This document shows positions 1 through 9,197 of a stretch of 64,000 nt of DNA, piece by piece; positions within the stretch are counted from its first letter, which is position 1; each line of letters begins with the position of its first letter. The stretch lies in NCBI GenBank assembly GCA_902593735.1, contig CACJJL010000001.1, forward strand, positions 62,001 to 126,000, read 5' to 3'. The notes beneath the pieces were generated by a model. That model did not search any database. It was not told the origin of the DNA and worked only from the letters and a program-made list of their open reading frames with translations. Source of the DNA: an uncultured SAR116 cluster alpha proteobacterium (GTDB lineage Bacteria > Pseudomonadota > Alphaproteobacteria > Puniceispirillales > Marisalimonadaceae). The position numbers were made by a program, and so were the translations under genes.

Positions 1-2
1 AC

Positions 3-716
3 GCAGTTATGTACTCATGTTCTCGTAACAAGTCCTATTGGCTTTCTTTGAAAGTGCCAGAAGAAAAAATGTTTTTTATAAAGTGTGCTGTCGATAATAT
101 TCAACTCCAAAGAGATAGACTCAAATTATTACCAGAACGTGAAAAATTTCGTCACACGCTTGGTATTGGAGACAGTGATTTTGTGATTTTATTTTGTTCG
201 CGATTTACTAATCGTAAAAGACCTTTGGACTTGATAGATGCTGTTGCATCTATAGGGATGCGTAATATTGTGCTTTTGCTTGTTGGTGACGGACCAGAGC
301 GAAAAAAAATGGAAATTGCCTCGAAGAAAAAAAACATCAGAACTGTATTTACTGGGTTTGTCAACCAAAGTCAGTTACCTAAATACTACAGTATAGCAAA
401 TTCCTATGCAATACTATCTGAGTATGATGCTTCACCAAAAACTTTAAATGAAGCTCTAAACTTTGGTCTGCCAATAATTTGTTCTAATATGGTTGGTACC
501 TCAGATGATTTAGTTAGGAATAACTATAATGGTTTCATAGTAGAAGTTGGTGATATCCAAGGTATCAGCCAGCATTTGAAAAATTTGAGCAAATCACATC
601 AGTTATCACTAAAAATGGGAAAGCGCTCAGAGCTTTTGGTTAGAGAGTGGAATTTTGATCAAAATGCAAAAGCAATTTTCAAAGCATGTAACTATGTCCT
701 TTTAAAATCATATTGA
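3..716 (+). CDS. Glycosyltransferase family 4 (group 1), 5'-truncated by the window edge
   Basis: This is the C-terminal (nucleotide-sugar-binding) half of a GT-B glycosyltransferase, probably adding a sugar to an LPS or exopolysaccharide. The frame stays open to the left edge, so the first ATG (base 9) is internal rather than the true start. Visible family traits are 'VGDGPERKKME' after a beta strand, 'FTGFV' followed by 'LPKYYSIAN', and the donor-binding segment 'SPKTLNEALNFGLPIICSN' with the conserved Glu. About 238 residues are visible against about 370 for the family. It is followed by a convergent operon on the minus strand. The family call is strong; donor and acceptor cannot be read. 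Confidence 0.85.
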   Translation, partial: AVMYSCSRNKSYWLSLKVPEEKMFFIKCAVDNIQLQRDRLKLLPEREKFRHTLGIGDSDFVILFCSRFTNRKRPLDLIDAVASIGMRNIVLLLVGDGPERKKMEIASKKKNIRTVFTGFVNQSQLPKYYSIANSYAILSEYDASPKTLNEALNFGLPIICSNMVGTSDDLVRNNYNGFIVEVGDIQGISQHLKNLSKSHQLSLKMGKRSELLVREWNFDQNAKAIFKACNYVLLKSY

Positions 717-792
717 TTTTTTACAAATTTAGTCAACTGTTTCGTTTAATTTCTAGGTTTTTTATCAAATTAATATGCTTTATATAAATATG

Positions 793-812
793 TTTCTAAT
801 TGAAATTAGAAA
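793..812. repeat. Short AT-rich inverted repeat between convergent genes
   Basis: TTTCTAATT and AATTAGAAA form a perfect 9-bp stem with a 2-nt centre in the gap between the glycosyltransferase and the convergent epimerase gene. It could act as a weak bidirectional 3' end structure. There is no U-tract on either side and only one G-C pair, so terminator function is doubtful. Confidence 0.3.
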
Positions 813-904
813 ATTAAATTGAAAAATAAGAACAAATTAGTTACTTTAAATTATCAAAAAAATTAAGATACAATTATTGGCTATAACCTAAGATTTTAAT
901 CCAA

Positions 905-1840
905 TTAAATATTTCCGTGTTTTTTGTGAGACAGACAGGGTAAACATTTTATCAGTTCAGAAATTCCTTTGCTTATAGTAACTTTAGGGAAAAAACCAAA
1001 TGTTTCTATTTTTTTATTTGAAACAATATAATTTCTCTGATCTGGATCTTTTCCTACTTCAGCATTCTTAAAATAAAATTCTGGTATTTGTTTTTTAATT
1101 TCTTCACAAAGTTCAATTTTAGATAAGTTAGCTTCTGAAAGTCCTATATTAAAAATCTCTCCCGAAAACTTTATTTCGTTTTCTAAGGCATAAATAAAAG
1201 ATCTAGCAACGTCTGAGACGTGAATATAGTTCCTTTTAAAATTTCCTTCAAACAAAATTATAAATTTATCATTTAGAGCTCTGTTTACAAAATCGTTAAC
1301 TAACAAGTCTAGTCTCATCCTTGGAGAGACGCCAAAAACTGTAGCAAGACGAAAACTTACAGATTTTTCTCTTTCCATCAAAAGCTTTTCTACTTCAACT
1401 TTATCAACTGCATATTTAGAAATTGGTTTTAATGGAGTTGACTCGTCACAATAAATATTGCCTTGACCATCTCCATAGGCACTATTAGTGGTTGGCATGA
1501 TTATAAATTGTTGATTAGAGACCTTTGATAAAAGGAATTTTATTGACTCTTTATTAACGGAATTAGCTCCAACAGGATCTTTTGAGCAAAGGGGTGCTCC
1601 CACATATGCAGCTAAAGGAATTATGATATCATTCTTGGAAATAAGTTTAGTCATTGTTCCTTCATTTCGAACATCATCCACTATTACCTTAAGTTTTTTG
1701 TTAGGTATAAGGTGACCTAAACTAAATTGGTCGTACATATGATTATCAATTATAGTTACATTATATTCGTTTTCTAAAAGATAACTTGTAAGTACTGAGC
1801 CTATATAACCAGCTCCACCTGTTAGAAGAATGTTTGTCAT
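905..1840 (-). CDS. NAD-dependent epimerase/dehydratase (extended SDR), nucleotide-sugar type
   Basis: This 311-residue extended short-chain dehydrogenase should act on an NDP-sugar (epimerase, reductase or dehydratase). The N-terminal Rossmann motif TGGAGYIG lies at residues 7-14 and the catalytic YxxxK (YAVDK) near residue 143, preceded by the 'TTNSAYG' strand carrying the Ser/Thr. The C-terminal substrate region has 'RNYIHVSDVARSF'. The start codon overlaps the stop of the upstream hddC gene by 4 bp (ATGA), so the two are translationally coupled. It is the last gene of a three-gene operon with the PMP-dependent aminotransferase homologue and hddC. That suggests it works on a GDP-heptose-derived or keto-deoxy sugar, which is an inference. 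Confidence 0.85.
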   Translation of the reverse strand: MTNILLTGGAGYIGSVLTSYLLENEYNVTIIDNHMYDQFSLGHLIPNKKLKVIVDDVRNEGTMTKLISKNDIIIPLAAYVGAPLCSKDPVGANSVNKESIKFLLSKVSNQQFIIMPTTNSAYGDGQGNIYCDESTPLKPISKYAVDKVEVEKLLMEREKSVSFRLATVFGVSPRMRLDLLVNDFVNRALNDKFIILFEGNFKRNYIHVSDVARSFIYALENEIKFSGEIFNIGLSEANLSKIELCEEIKKQIPEFYFKNAEVGKDPDQRNYIVSNKKIETFGFFPKVTISKGISELIKCLPCLSHKKHGNI

Positions 1841-2565
1841 AAATATTGCCTATCTTTAAAGTATTTTGGTATCAAGATTTGAGCTGATTTATAATCCAAA
1901 GGAGTCCCAATATCTATAAAAAAATTATTTTGCAAATATCCATATACTTTTTTTTCTCTGATTAATGTTATTAATATTTCATCTTCAAAAGATATTGAGG
2001 ATTTTTTTAACTTTAAAAATTTATTCAAAACACCCTTTTTTATTAAATATACACCGCTATTAATTAATAAATTTTTATCTTTAGAAAAATAAAGTCTCGA
2101 ATTTTTGTCCAAACAGAACTTAAAGTTAGTATTTATTAACTCTTTTTTCCTACAAATTAGAGATAAGTCACTATTTAAATTTTGATGAAATTTAAAAAAA
2201 TCTTCATAATTTATTTCTGATAAAGTATCTCCATTCACGACTAATATATTAGCATCATTATATTTGTTGTCAGAAAAAATTAAACCTCCCCCTGTCCCCA
2301 TAGGTTTGTTCTCGACTTCATAAATCAATTTTGACCCTCTGAATTTATTACCAAAATAATTTTGAATAATCTTGTATTTAAAACTAACTTGAAGAATGAA
2401 AACTTTAATTCCTAAATTAATTAAATATATTAACAAATATTCTAGAAAAGGAATGTTATCAACTAAAGCCATTGGTTTAGGTCTGTCTGGATTAATTTTT
2501 TTTAATCTAGTACCTAAACCACCGGCTAAAATAATAGCAGTATCAGTTGTGTTTTTAGAAATCAT
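1837..2565 (-). CDS. hddC: D-glycero-D-manno-heptose 1-phosphate guanylyltransferase-like nucleotidyltransferase
   Basis: This 242-residue NTP-transferase has the sugar-nucleotidyltransferase signature LAGGLGTRL near residue 14, followed by 'PDRPKPMA'. Further on are 'VVNGDTL' (metal-binding Asp) and the C-terminal 'FIDIGTPLDYK' typical of HddC/RmlA-like proteins. It should activate heptose-1-phosphate to GDP-heptose (or ADP-heptose). The heptose assignment rests on hddA, gmhA and gmhB in the same island. It overlaps the preceding DegT-family gene by 11 bp and the following epimerase by 4 bp. A different hexose-1-phosphate substrate remains possible. Confidence 0.75.
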   Translation of the reverse strand: MISKNTTDTAIILAGGLGTRLKKINPDRPKPMALVDNIPFLEYLLIYLINLGIKVFILQVSFKYKIIQNYFGNKFRGSKLIYEVENKPMGTGGGLIFSDNKYNDANILVVNGDTLSEINYEDFFKFHQNLNSDLSLICRKKELINTNFKFCLDKNSRLYFSKDKNLLINSGVYLIKKGVLNKFLKLKKSSISFEDEILITLIREKKVYGYLQNNFFIDIGTPLDYKSAQILIPKYFKDRQYL

Positions 2566-3727
2566 GTATCACGTTTAAAATGTAATCTATAGACTTTTCG
2601 TCAAGATCTGGATAGTTACCTATGTAATATCCATAAAAATGAATGTGATCACAGATAGGATAATTTTCTGGATTTATATTATCAATTAATTTTTTGACAT
2701 ATGGTTGTCTAATTTGATTTCCACCACCAGCACTACCTCTTCTAAATTCAATGTTAGCTGAATTCATATTTTTTTCTAATGTATCTCTTTTATTTTTATC
2801 TTTATTAACAAAAATAAGATTAAAAGCATAATTACTTTGACCATTTAAATCAAAATCAGTGTAAAAAATATCTCCATCTAAACCAGATAAAAACTTATTA
2901 TTATTTTTATTTCTTAAATTTATATTTTTATCTAATCTCAATAATTGGTTAAGACCAATTACAGCATTTAATTCAGTGCTTCTCATATTATATCCAGCAA
3001 CCGCAAAAATAAACTCTGGGTTTAATTGTTCGTTATTTTCAATCCATTTATTTCTGGTTTTTTCACTTTGCATCTCTCTAACTAATCCATGACTTCTATA
3101 TGCTCTCAACAAATCATTATATTCGTCATTATTAGTGCATATCATTCCACCTTCTATTGTACTTAAATGATGAGCATAATAAAAAGAAAAGTTTGATAAA
3201 TGACCAAACGTCCCCAATTTTTTGTCATTAAATTTTGCTCCATGGCTCTCACAAACATCTTCAATTAACCAAATGTTTCTATCCTTAACAATTTCCAAAA
3301 TTTTATTAGTGAGTCCATTGTAACCTTGTGCGTGAGTTAGAAAAATGCATTTTGTATTTTTTGTAATTTTTTCTTCTAATAAGCTTGAATTTATAGCTAA
3401 GTTTTTTAGAGAAACATCAGCAAAAACGGGTGTGAAGCCATTTCTAATTATAGAAAAAACATCTGAAGACCATGTTAAAGGTGGAACAATGATTTCACCT
3501 CCCTCAGGAAAGTAATGTTTTAATAATGATATTGATATCAAATTAGCTGAGGAACCAGAATTTACAAAAATGCTGTGTTTAACTCCTAGCCACTTTGACC
3601 AAGCAATTTCAAAAGCTTTAACCTTTTCTCCTTGAGTAAGACGGACGTTATCATCTTTTAGAAAATTAATTATTGTAGATAAATCATCATTTGTTATATT
3701 ATTTTTCATCAAAGGATAATTTTTCAT
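2555..3727 (-). CDS. DegT/DnrJ/EryC1-fold PMP-dependent sugar 3-dehydratase-like protein (His replaces catalytic Lys)
   Basis: The 390-residue fold-type I PLP protein of the sugar aminotransferase family has 'NSGSSANL' (phosphate binding, about 57), 'EDVCESHGA' (Asp at about 157) and 'SFYYAHHLSTIEGGM' (181-195). In ordinary sugar aminotransferases this last segment carries the Schiff-base Lys (SFxxxK); here position 186 is His. The same substitution defines the PMP-dependent dehydratases E1/RfbH (CDP-4-keto-6-deoxyglucose 3-dehydrase) and ColD (GDP-4-keto-6-deoxymannose 3-dehydratase). It is therefore more likely a 3-deoxygenating enzyme than an aminotransferase. It starts the minus-strand operon with hddC and the epimerase. 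The substrate is unknown; a GDP sugar fits the neighbours. Confidence 0.8.
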   Translation of the reverse strand: MKNYPLMKNNITNDDLSTIINFLKDDNVRLTQGEKVKAFEIAWSKWLGVKHSIFVNSGSSANLISISLLKHYFPEGGEIIVPPLTWSSDVFSIIRNGFTPVFADVSLKNLAINSSLLEEKITKNTKCIFLTHAQGYNGLTNKILEIVKDRNIWLIEDVCESHGAKFNDKKLGTFGHLSNFSFYYAHHLSTIEGGMICTNNDEYNDLLRAYRSHGLVREMQSEKTRNKWIENNEQLNPEFIFAVAGYNMRSTELNAVIGLNQLLRLDKNINLRNKNNNKFLSGLDGDIFYTDFDLNGQSNYAFNLIFVNKDKNKRDTLEKNMNSANIEFRRGSAGGGNQIRQPYVKKLIDNINPENYPICDHIHFYGYYIGNYPDLDEKSIDYILNVIHDF

Positions 3728-3771
3728 GTGAGTTTTTCCTTTTAATTTTAGTTCTCGTCTAGAGTTATTAT

Positions 3772-4761
3772 ATGATCATTTCAAAAACACCATTTAGAAT
3801 ATCTTTCTTTGGAGGAGGTAGTGATCATCCAAGTTGGTATGAACAATATGGTGGTGCAGTTCTTTCTGCTACAATTAATAAATACTGTTACATAAGTTGT
3901 CGACCTTTAGATGCCTTTTTTAATTATAATTATCGTATTGTATATTCGAAAGTAGAAAGTGTAAACTCAATATCAAAAATTCAACATCCCTCTGCTAAAG
4001 CGGTGTTAGAATATTTTTCTTTAGACAAAAACTTAGAAATTCATCATGATGCGGATTTACCCGCAAAATCAGGTATGGGATCAAGTTCTGCTTTTACAGT
4101 GGGTTTAATAAATGTTTTGTTGGAATATAAAAAACAAAAAATGACAAATATGGAAATTGCTGAACTTGCAATTTATTTAGAGCAAGAAGTAATGAAAGAA
4201 TGTGTAGGTTCACAAGATCAAATCGCTACATCTTTAGGTGGATTTAACAAAATAGATTTTTTAGAAAACAAAAAAATTTTAGTTTCATCTTTGTTGAAAT
4301 ATAAAGATAATATAATAAATTTAGAAAATAACATTCTACTTTTCTATTCAAAAAAACAGAGAATTGCCTCAACAATAGAGTTAGAAAAATTAAAAAATTT
4401 TAAAAATAAAATTGATGAAATGAAATTTATTAGTCAATCGGTTGATCATGGTTTAAGTTTGTTGAAAGCACAAAATTTTGACATTTATGAATTTGGCAAC
4501 TTAATGCATCAAAATTGGTTAAGGAAAAGGAAACTTCATCCCAAAGTTTCGAATGATAGTTTTGATACTGCCTATGATATTGCTATCAAAAATGGTGCGA
4601 TTGGAGGCAAAATGTTAGGTGCTGGAGGTGGAGGATTTGTTCTTTTTGTTGTACCTAAAGAAAAACAAAATAATATAATAAAAGCACTCAAACCATACAT
4701 AAATGTTAAATTTAAATTTGAAAACACTGGTACAAAAAGATATATTACGAACCAAGTCTAA
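3772..4761 (+). CDS. hddA: D-glycero-alpha-D-manno-heptose 7-phosphate kinase (GHMP kinase)
   Basis: This 329-residue GHMP-superfamily kinase is expected to phosphorylate heptose-7-phosphate at C1. It begins with the HddA-like 'ISKTPFRISFFGGGSDH' motif. The ATP-binding loop LPAKSGMGSSSA lies at about 97-108 and the C-terminal motif 'GGKMLGAGGGGF' near 282. It is transcribed divergently from the DegT/hddC/epimerase operon across only 44 bp, so the two operons must share a promoter region. It is followed after 27 bp by the B12-binding radical SAM gene. With GmhA, GmhB and HddC it completes the known bacterial GDP-D-glycero-alpha-D-manno-heptose route. Confidence 0.85.
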   Translation: MIISKTPFRISFFGGGSDHPSWYEQYGGAVLSATINKYCYISCRPLDAFFNYNYRIVYSKVESVNSISKIQHPSAKAVLEYFSLDKNLEIHHDADLPAKSGMGSSSAFTVGLINVLLEYKKQKMTNMEIAELAIYLEQEVMKECVGSQDQIATSLGGFNKIDFLENKKILVSSLLKYKDNIINLENNILLFYSKKQRIASTIELEKLKNFKNKIDEMKFISQSVDHGLSLLKAQNFDIYEFGNLMHQNWLRKRKLHPKVSNDSFDTAYDIAIKNGAIGGKMLGAGGGGFVLFVVPKEKQNNIIKALKPYINVKFKFENTGTKRYITNQV

Positions 4762-4788
4762 CCGTAAAATTTAAAACAGGATAAAATT

Positions 4789-6300
4789 TTGATTGACATT
4801 TTATTTGTACATCCAAATGCATCTAAAAAGATATATCAAGATCTTCACAAAAAAGATGCAGCTATTGAGCCACCAATTTGGGCTGGTCTCTTAGCTAATA
4901 GTGTTAAATCTATGGGGAAAGGAGCGGCTATTTTAGACGCAGAAGCTGAGCATCTTTTAGATAGTCAAATTGCTATAAAAGTGCAAGACTTCAAACCTAG
5001 AATTGTGTGTTTGGTAGTATACGGACAACAACCATCTGCCTCTTCGCAGAATATGTCAGGTGCTGTATCTGCGGCAAACGAAATAAAAAAACTTAATCCT
5101 GAAACTTTTATTTTGTTTGTTGGTGGTCATGTCGCAGCGCTTCCAAAAGAAACTCTAAAAAATGAACCAAGTATAGATGCTGTATGTACAAATGAGGGTG
5201 TGTACACAATAAGAGCGCTTGTGTCGGATAAAAACTTTAGATCACATTTAGACAAAATCAATGGTTTGGCTTATAGAGATTTTGAAAATAATATAATTTT
5301 AAATCCATACAATCATCCAGTTGAAAAGAGAAATTTAGACACTATTTTGCCAGGTATTGCTTGGGATTTACTACCATCTTTAAAAAATTATAGAACTGCA
5401 GGATGGCACTCATGGTCAAATAAAAGTGAAAAAAAACCTTTCGCAGCTTTATACACTAGCCTAGGCTGTCCTTACAGGTGTTCTTTTTGTATGATTAATA
5501 TAATTAACAGAACTTTACCAGGCACTGAAATAACCAGTGCGGATAGTAATAAATTTAGAACGTGGACACCTGATTTTATAATTAAGCAATTTGACTTTCT
5601 CGCTAAAAATAACATAGTTAATATTAAAATAGCTGACGAATTATTTGTGTTAAATCCAAATCACTTTATGAAAATTTGTGATTTAATAATTGAAAGAAAC
5701 TATAAATTTAACATTTGGGCATACTCAAGAGTTGATACATGTAAACCAGAATATTTATCAAAACTAAAAAGAGCAGGTGTTAATTGGTTAGGATTAGGCA
5801 TTGAAAACCCAAGTGAAAGTCATAGAGCAGAAATTCACAAATCTGGGTATAAAATCATTAATATTGTAGATCAAATTAAAATGATAAGAAATGAGGGCAT
5901 TAATGTTGGTGGTAATTATATTTTTGGGCTTCCAAACGAAACTCAAGATTCTATGTTAGGAACTTTAGAATTTGCAAAGGAAAATCCAACTGAAATGGCT
6001 AATTTTTATTGTGCAATGGCATATCCAGGGTCTCCTTTATACAGTGAAGCGAAACAAAAGGGTATTGAATTACCCTCAAAATATGAAGGCTTTAGTCAAC
6101 ATTCATATGAAACATTAAATCTAAGCAATGATAATTTAACAGCATCAGAAATTTTAAAATTTAGAGATAAGGCATGGCAAGATTATCATACGCATCAACC
6201 CTATAAGAAATTACTATTAGAAAAGTTTGGAAATAAAGCAGTAGAACAACTAGAAGAAACAACTAAGATTAAACTTAAAAGAAGATTAGTTGATGGTTAA
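4789..6300 (+). CDS. B12-binding domain/radical SAM protein (BchE/methylase-like)
   Basis: The 503-residue protein has an N-terminal cobalamin-binding-type Rossmann domain (about 1-145, including 'FVGGHVAALPKETL'). A radical SAM core follows, with the cluster motif CPYRCSFC (C227, C231, C234) and later 'GLGIENPSESHR' and 'GGNYIFGLPNETQDS'. Such proteins do radical methylations, cyclisations or rearrangements, often on lipids or secondary metabolites. The start is TTG (4789), supported by an AGGA-type ribosome-binding site about 8 bases upstream. It lies just downstream of hddA and convergent to an oxygenase-like gene. The substrate is unknown; a sugar or a lipid carrier is suggested only by context. 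Confidence 0.85.
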   Translation: MIDILFVHPNASKKIYQDLHKKDAAIEPPIWAGLLANSVKSMGKGAAILDAEAEHLLDSQIAIKVQDFKPRIVCLVVYGQQPSASSQNMSGAVSAANEIKKLNPETFILFVGGHVAALPKETLKNEPSIDAVCTNEGVYTIRALVSDKNFRSHLDKINGLAYRDFENNIILNPYNHPVEKRNLDTILPGIAWDLLPSLKNYRTAGWHSWSNKSEKKPFAALYTSLGCPYRCSFCMINIINRTLPGTEITSADSNKFRTWTPDFIIKQFDFLAKNNIVNIKIADELFVLNPNHFMKICDLIIERNYKFNIWAYSRVDTCKPEYLSKLKRAGVNWLGLGIENPSESHRAEIHKSGYKIINIVDQIKMIRNEGINVGGNYIFGLPNETQDSMLGTLEFAKENPTEMANFYCAMAYPGSPLYSEAKQKGIELPSKYEGFSQHSYETLNLSNDNLTASEILKFRDKAWQDYHTHQPYKKLLLEKFGNKAVEQLEETTKIKLKRRLVDG

Positions 6301-6318
6301 ATTATCTTATCTGTACTT

Positions 6319-7224
6319 TTAAAGCTTTAACCTTGTAAGAGACCCAGTTGTATAGTTACTGTATGTAGTTTTTTTTTCAATAACAGCATTCTTTTCGGAT
6401 CTTTCACATACAATAAACAAGTTTTCACCAATTCTAGGGATTTCATCGAGGTATTCAACATCTCTATCTGGATGGATTGGGTGGTCTCCAACTAAAATTG
6501 TAGTGTCTATTGATATTCTTGAACCACAATGAGGTTCTCTTTTGGTTTTATGAAGTAATGTATAATCAGATAAATTGAGATAACCTTCATTTGGTATTAA
6601 ACTATCCTCTTTGTAGTTTTCCAAAACCCATTGCATATCGTTATAAGATTCCGAAGTTTTTAAAAAATTATCATCGAATTTGTTTTCACTTATTAAACGA
6701 TAAAAACATAAATAATTTGATTTACAATCACCTATGATTGGTACATGCATATTTAATCCAAAAGGTCCCTCTACCCATGAGTCTGAATGTGGGATCGCAG
6801 TGTTTAAATTTCTATTTTTGTTTTCAGTGATTTCGTCGCCAAATTTTATTCTTATATTTGGGGTAACTCTAAATTTTTTAAGTAGTTCTGGATTAGGTTC
6901 TACTAGAGATGCAGTGATTTCACACCAATGTTTCAAAAATAAATTATATTCTATTGCGTATTCTTTTTTGGGAACAACTGCACCATTTGGAGTAATATTT
7001 GTTAAATCATGTTTGCCAACTTCTACGTTTTGCATGAACTGATCATCATTGTCAGCATATTCAATGTGCATAGCTTTTGAAATATAAGCTTTTATTGAAT
7101 TTTTTAAGTTAAGGAACTGATTACGTGCTATTTTTTTTTCAAGAAAAAAGTTATTACGTTTAGTCATATGCCATTTTTGACTAATTTCGTCCATTCTTTG
7201 TTTTCTGTAATTTAGTGATGACAA
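6319..7224 (-). CDS. Putative 2-oxoglutarate/Fe(II)-oxygenase-like protein (paralogue A)
   Basis: I do not recognise a named family for this 301-residue protein. It has an HxD pair in 'PHSDSW' (H146, D148) and a distal 'LLHKTKR...GSRISID' (H225, R236). That is the facial-triad-plus-Arg layout of 2OG/Fe(II) dioxygenases. It is clearly paralogous to the protein at 10636-11577: both have 'TPNGxxVPK' near residue 78, 'IRxKxG' near 124, and the same HxD...H...R spacing. The start is TTG (7224), chosen because AAAGGA lies 7 bases upstream. It follows the E1 beta gene in the same minus-strand operon. A non-catalytic cupin cannot be excluded. Confidence 0.6.
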   Translation of the reverse strand: MSSLNYRKQRMDEISQKWHMTKRNNFFLEKKIARNQFLNLKNSIKAYISKAMHIEYADNDDQFMQNVEVGKHDLTNITPNGAVVPKKEYAIEYNLFLKHWCEITASLVEPNPELLKKFRVTPNIRIKFGDEITENKNRNLNTAIPHSDSWVEGPFGLNMHVPIIGDCKSNYLCFYRLISENKFDDNFLKTSESYNDMQWVLENYKEDSLIPNEGYLNLSDYTLLHKTKREPHCGSRISIDTTILVGDHPIHPDRDVEYLDEIPRIGENLFIVCERSEKNAVIEKKTTYSNYTTGSLTRLKL

Positions 7225-7228
7225 TATT

Positions 7229-8149
7229 TTATCCTTTGTTTAAATTAATAATTCTCAAAATTTCTTTTTTAATTTCTTCTGATGACGGAGGAAGATTATC
7301 AACTTTTTTGTCAAAACCTGCTGTTTTATTCTTAAGACCCAATACGCTTACATTGTTTTTCGTATTACACATTAATTCATAAGCAATTGCTTTCGCAATT
7401 CCATCAACATAATCATCATCAAGAACCAATCCTCCATATTTAGAGTTTTTTAGACTCGTCAGTTCTTCTTCGTTAAGTATCAAAGGTTTCAACCTCCATA
7501 GATGTATTAAATTAATTACATAACCAAGTTTAGATAAAGCTTCATGTGCTTTTATTGCGCTAAATCTAGTGATTGAAATGGCAAATATAGTAAAATCAGC
7601 TTTTTCGTTAATTATATTTTCAAAATTCTCTTGATTATCAAAAGATTTTCTATGTTCTGATATATAAAATACTTCTTCTTTTGCCATGAATTCTTTGTAA
7701 ACGGTTGAGTATTCATTAGGTGTCATTGGGCTAAAAATTTTTATACCAGGCATTCTATAATAAATTGAATGATGAGAAGAACCAGCGACTGGCCCAATTC
7801 CACCTTCCATCGCTATTGATCTTACAAATATTGGGCATGGTATCCCCCAAATTTCTTTACTTTTCGCTGCATAATTTATAATTATTGGAGCATTAAACCA
7901 ATTAAAACCTTGATATCTTATAATATAAATTGGCCTTTTGCCTGCCAAAGCAGACCCAACTGCAAACCCCCCTCCTGCTACATCAGCCATTGAAAGTTCT
8001 ATCATACCATCTTCCTCATACAATTCAGGCAAAGTTCCACCAACCCAGCCAACAGCTGACAAGCATTGGCCCATTGCAATGCCATTATTTGTTTTTAAGT
8101 GATCATATACTATTTCTTTAATAGTTTGCCTTAGAGATTTTTGCTGCAT
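7229..8149 (-). CDS. Thiamine-dependent 2-oxoacid dehydrogenase E1 beta-like subunit
   Basis: This 306-residue protein combines a transketolase-like pyrimidine-binding domain (about 10-170; 'GIAMGQCLSAVGWVGG', 'ELSMADVAGGGFAVGSAL') with a transketolase C-terminal domain ('TIFAISITRFSAIKAHEAL'). It should pair with the alpha-like protein encoded immediately upstream, whose gene it overlaps by 19 bp. No E2 or E3 gene occurs nearby. The pair may therefore use decarboxylated pyruvate or another 2-oxoacid for carboligation, as YerE-type enzymes do for branched sugars, rather than forming an acyl-CoA. This role is inference from the glycan context. Confidence 0.8.
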   Translation of the reverse strand: MQQKSLRQTIKEIVYDHLKTNNGIAMGQCLSAVGWVGGTLPELYEEDGMIELSMADVAGGGFAVGSALAGKRPIYIIRYQGFNWFNAPIIINYAAKSKEIWGIPCPIFVRSIAMEGGIGPVAGSSHHSIYYRMPGIKIFSPMTPNEYSTVYKEFMAKEEVFYISEHRKSFDNQENFENIINEKADFTIFAISITRFSAIKAHEALSKLGYVINLIHLWRLKPLILNEEELTSLKNSKYGGLVLDDDYVDGIAKAIAYELMCNTKNNVSVLGLKNKTAGFDKKVDNLPPSSEEIKKEILRIINLNKG

Positions 8150-8973
8150 TTTTCCCAGATTTCTTCTATCATTTGATCTGCTAATTCTTGTTTTTTTGAA
8201 TTCTTATATTTATCAATGTATATTGCGTGTCTATCAAATTCTTTTTCGTTATCTATTCCAGCACCCGCATGCCAAAAAAGTCTTTTAGTATTTATATTAA
8301 ATAGAGCAGGTTGGTTTAAAGATGCTCTTTCAAGAGTTTCCCATAAAGCTTTTGGATCGTCATCTACATTGAATGATTGCATACCAAAACCTTTTGCTAC
8401 ATTATTCATTTCCCAATTTCTTCTAAATTTTTTTTCTGTCAATATTGACAAATTATTGTCTTCAACAATAAACCAAATAGGTAAAGATTTGGTGACTGCC
8501 CATCCAATAGATGCTAAAAAATAATCTTCTTCTGCCGCTGCATCACCTGCAAAACATAGAGTAAATATTTTGTTTCCAAAACATGCTCCTGTTGCTATTG
8601 GACCTTGACTTCCCATCAAGCCGTCATGACCAAAGAGATTGATATCTTTTCCTTGTATTGATGCGGATCCTCCCATCCCATTTGCACAACCCTTTGTACT
8701 TCCTAGAAGCTCATAAATTAGTAATTCTAGTTTACCACCAAATGCTAAATATGTTGAATGTCCTCTATGTTGAATGAAAATTTGCTTTTCGTTTTGTTTT
8801 TTGAAATCAAGGTAAGTTGCGATTGTACTAGCTATATATTCTTGGCCTGCAGATAGATAAACTGGAATAGTTATTTCTTTATTTTTAACTGCTTTATAAA
8901 CTTTTTTCTCAAAAGCCCTGCATAAACAAGCTTTATTAAAAATATTAATTTCGTTTTTTTTGTAATCTGTCAT
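8131..8973 (-). CDS. Thiamine-dependent 2-oxoacid dehydrogenase E1 alpha-like subunit
   Basis: The 280-residue protein resembles pyruvate/branched-chain dehydrogenase E1 alpha. It has 'YLSAGQEYIAS' (about 39), 'HRGHSTYLAFGG' (about 69) and 'GCANGMGGSASI' (about 95). The ThDP/Mg motif is 'GDAAAEEDYF' followed after about 20 residues by 'EDNN', a variant of the canonical GDG...NN. It is somewhat shorter than typical E1 alpha (about 320-400). It is the first gene of the minus operon alpha-beta-oxygenase, and is divergent from the HemN-like gene across 224 bp. Function outside a 2-oxoacid dehydrogenase complex is likely because no E2/E3 is present. Confidence 0.8.
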   Translation of the reverse strand: MTDYKKNEINIFNKACLCRAFEKKVYKAVKNKEITIPVYLSAGQEYIASTIATYLDFKKQNEKQIFIQHRGHSTYLAFGGKLELLIYELLGSTKGCANGMGGSASIQGKDINLFGHDGLMGSQGPIATGACFGNKIFTLCFAGDAAAEEDYFLASIGWAVTKSLPIWFIVEDNNLSILTEKKFRRNWEMNNVAKGFGMQSFNVDDDPKALWETLERASLNQPALFNINTKRLFWHAGAGIDNEKEFDRHAIYIDKYKNSKKQELADQMIEEIWEKCSKNL

Positions 8974-9197
8974 TATTATTCTTTAGGTTATAATATATAT
9001 AATTCTATTATAGTATTAAAACAACTATTTAATAAAACTTGTATTGATGCTTGAGTGGAAAATTCTTTAATTAAATAGATTAAGAATCTGAAATATTTAT
9101 AGTTCTTCTTAAGGTTTAAAAAATCTTATTAGCTAATTTAAATAAATTGTGATATAAAGTTTTCGCTTTTGCTTGTACAATTTTAAAGAGATATATA
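8974..9197. promoter_or_regulatory. Divergent intergenic region (E1 alpha / HemN-like)
   Basis: This 224-bp, very AT-rich gap separates two divergent operons and must hold both promoters. Near the left side is 'ttataatatatataat', which offers -10-like hexamers on both strands. I see no convincing -35, operator palindrome or RNA gene. Confidence 0.35.
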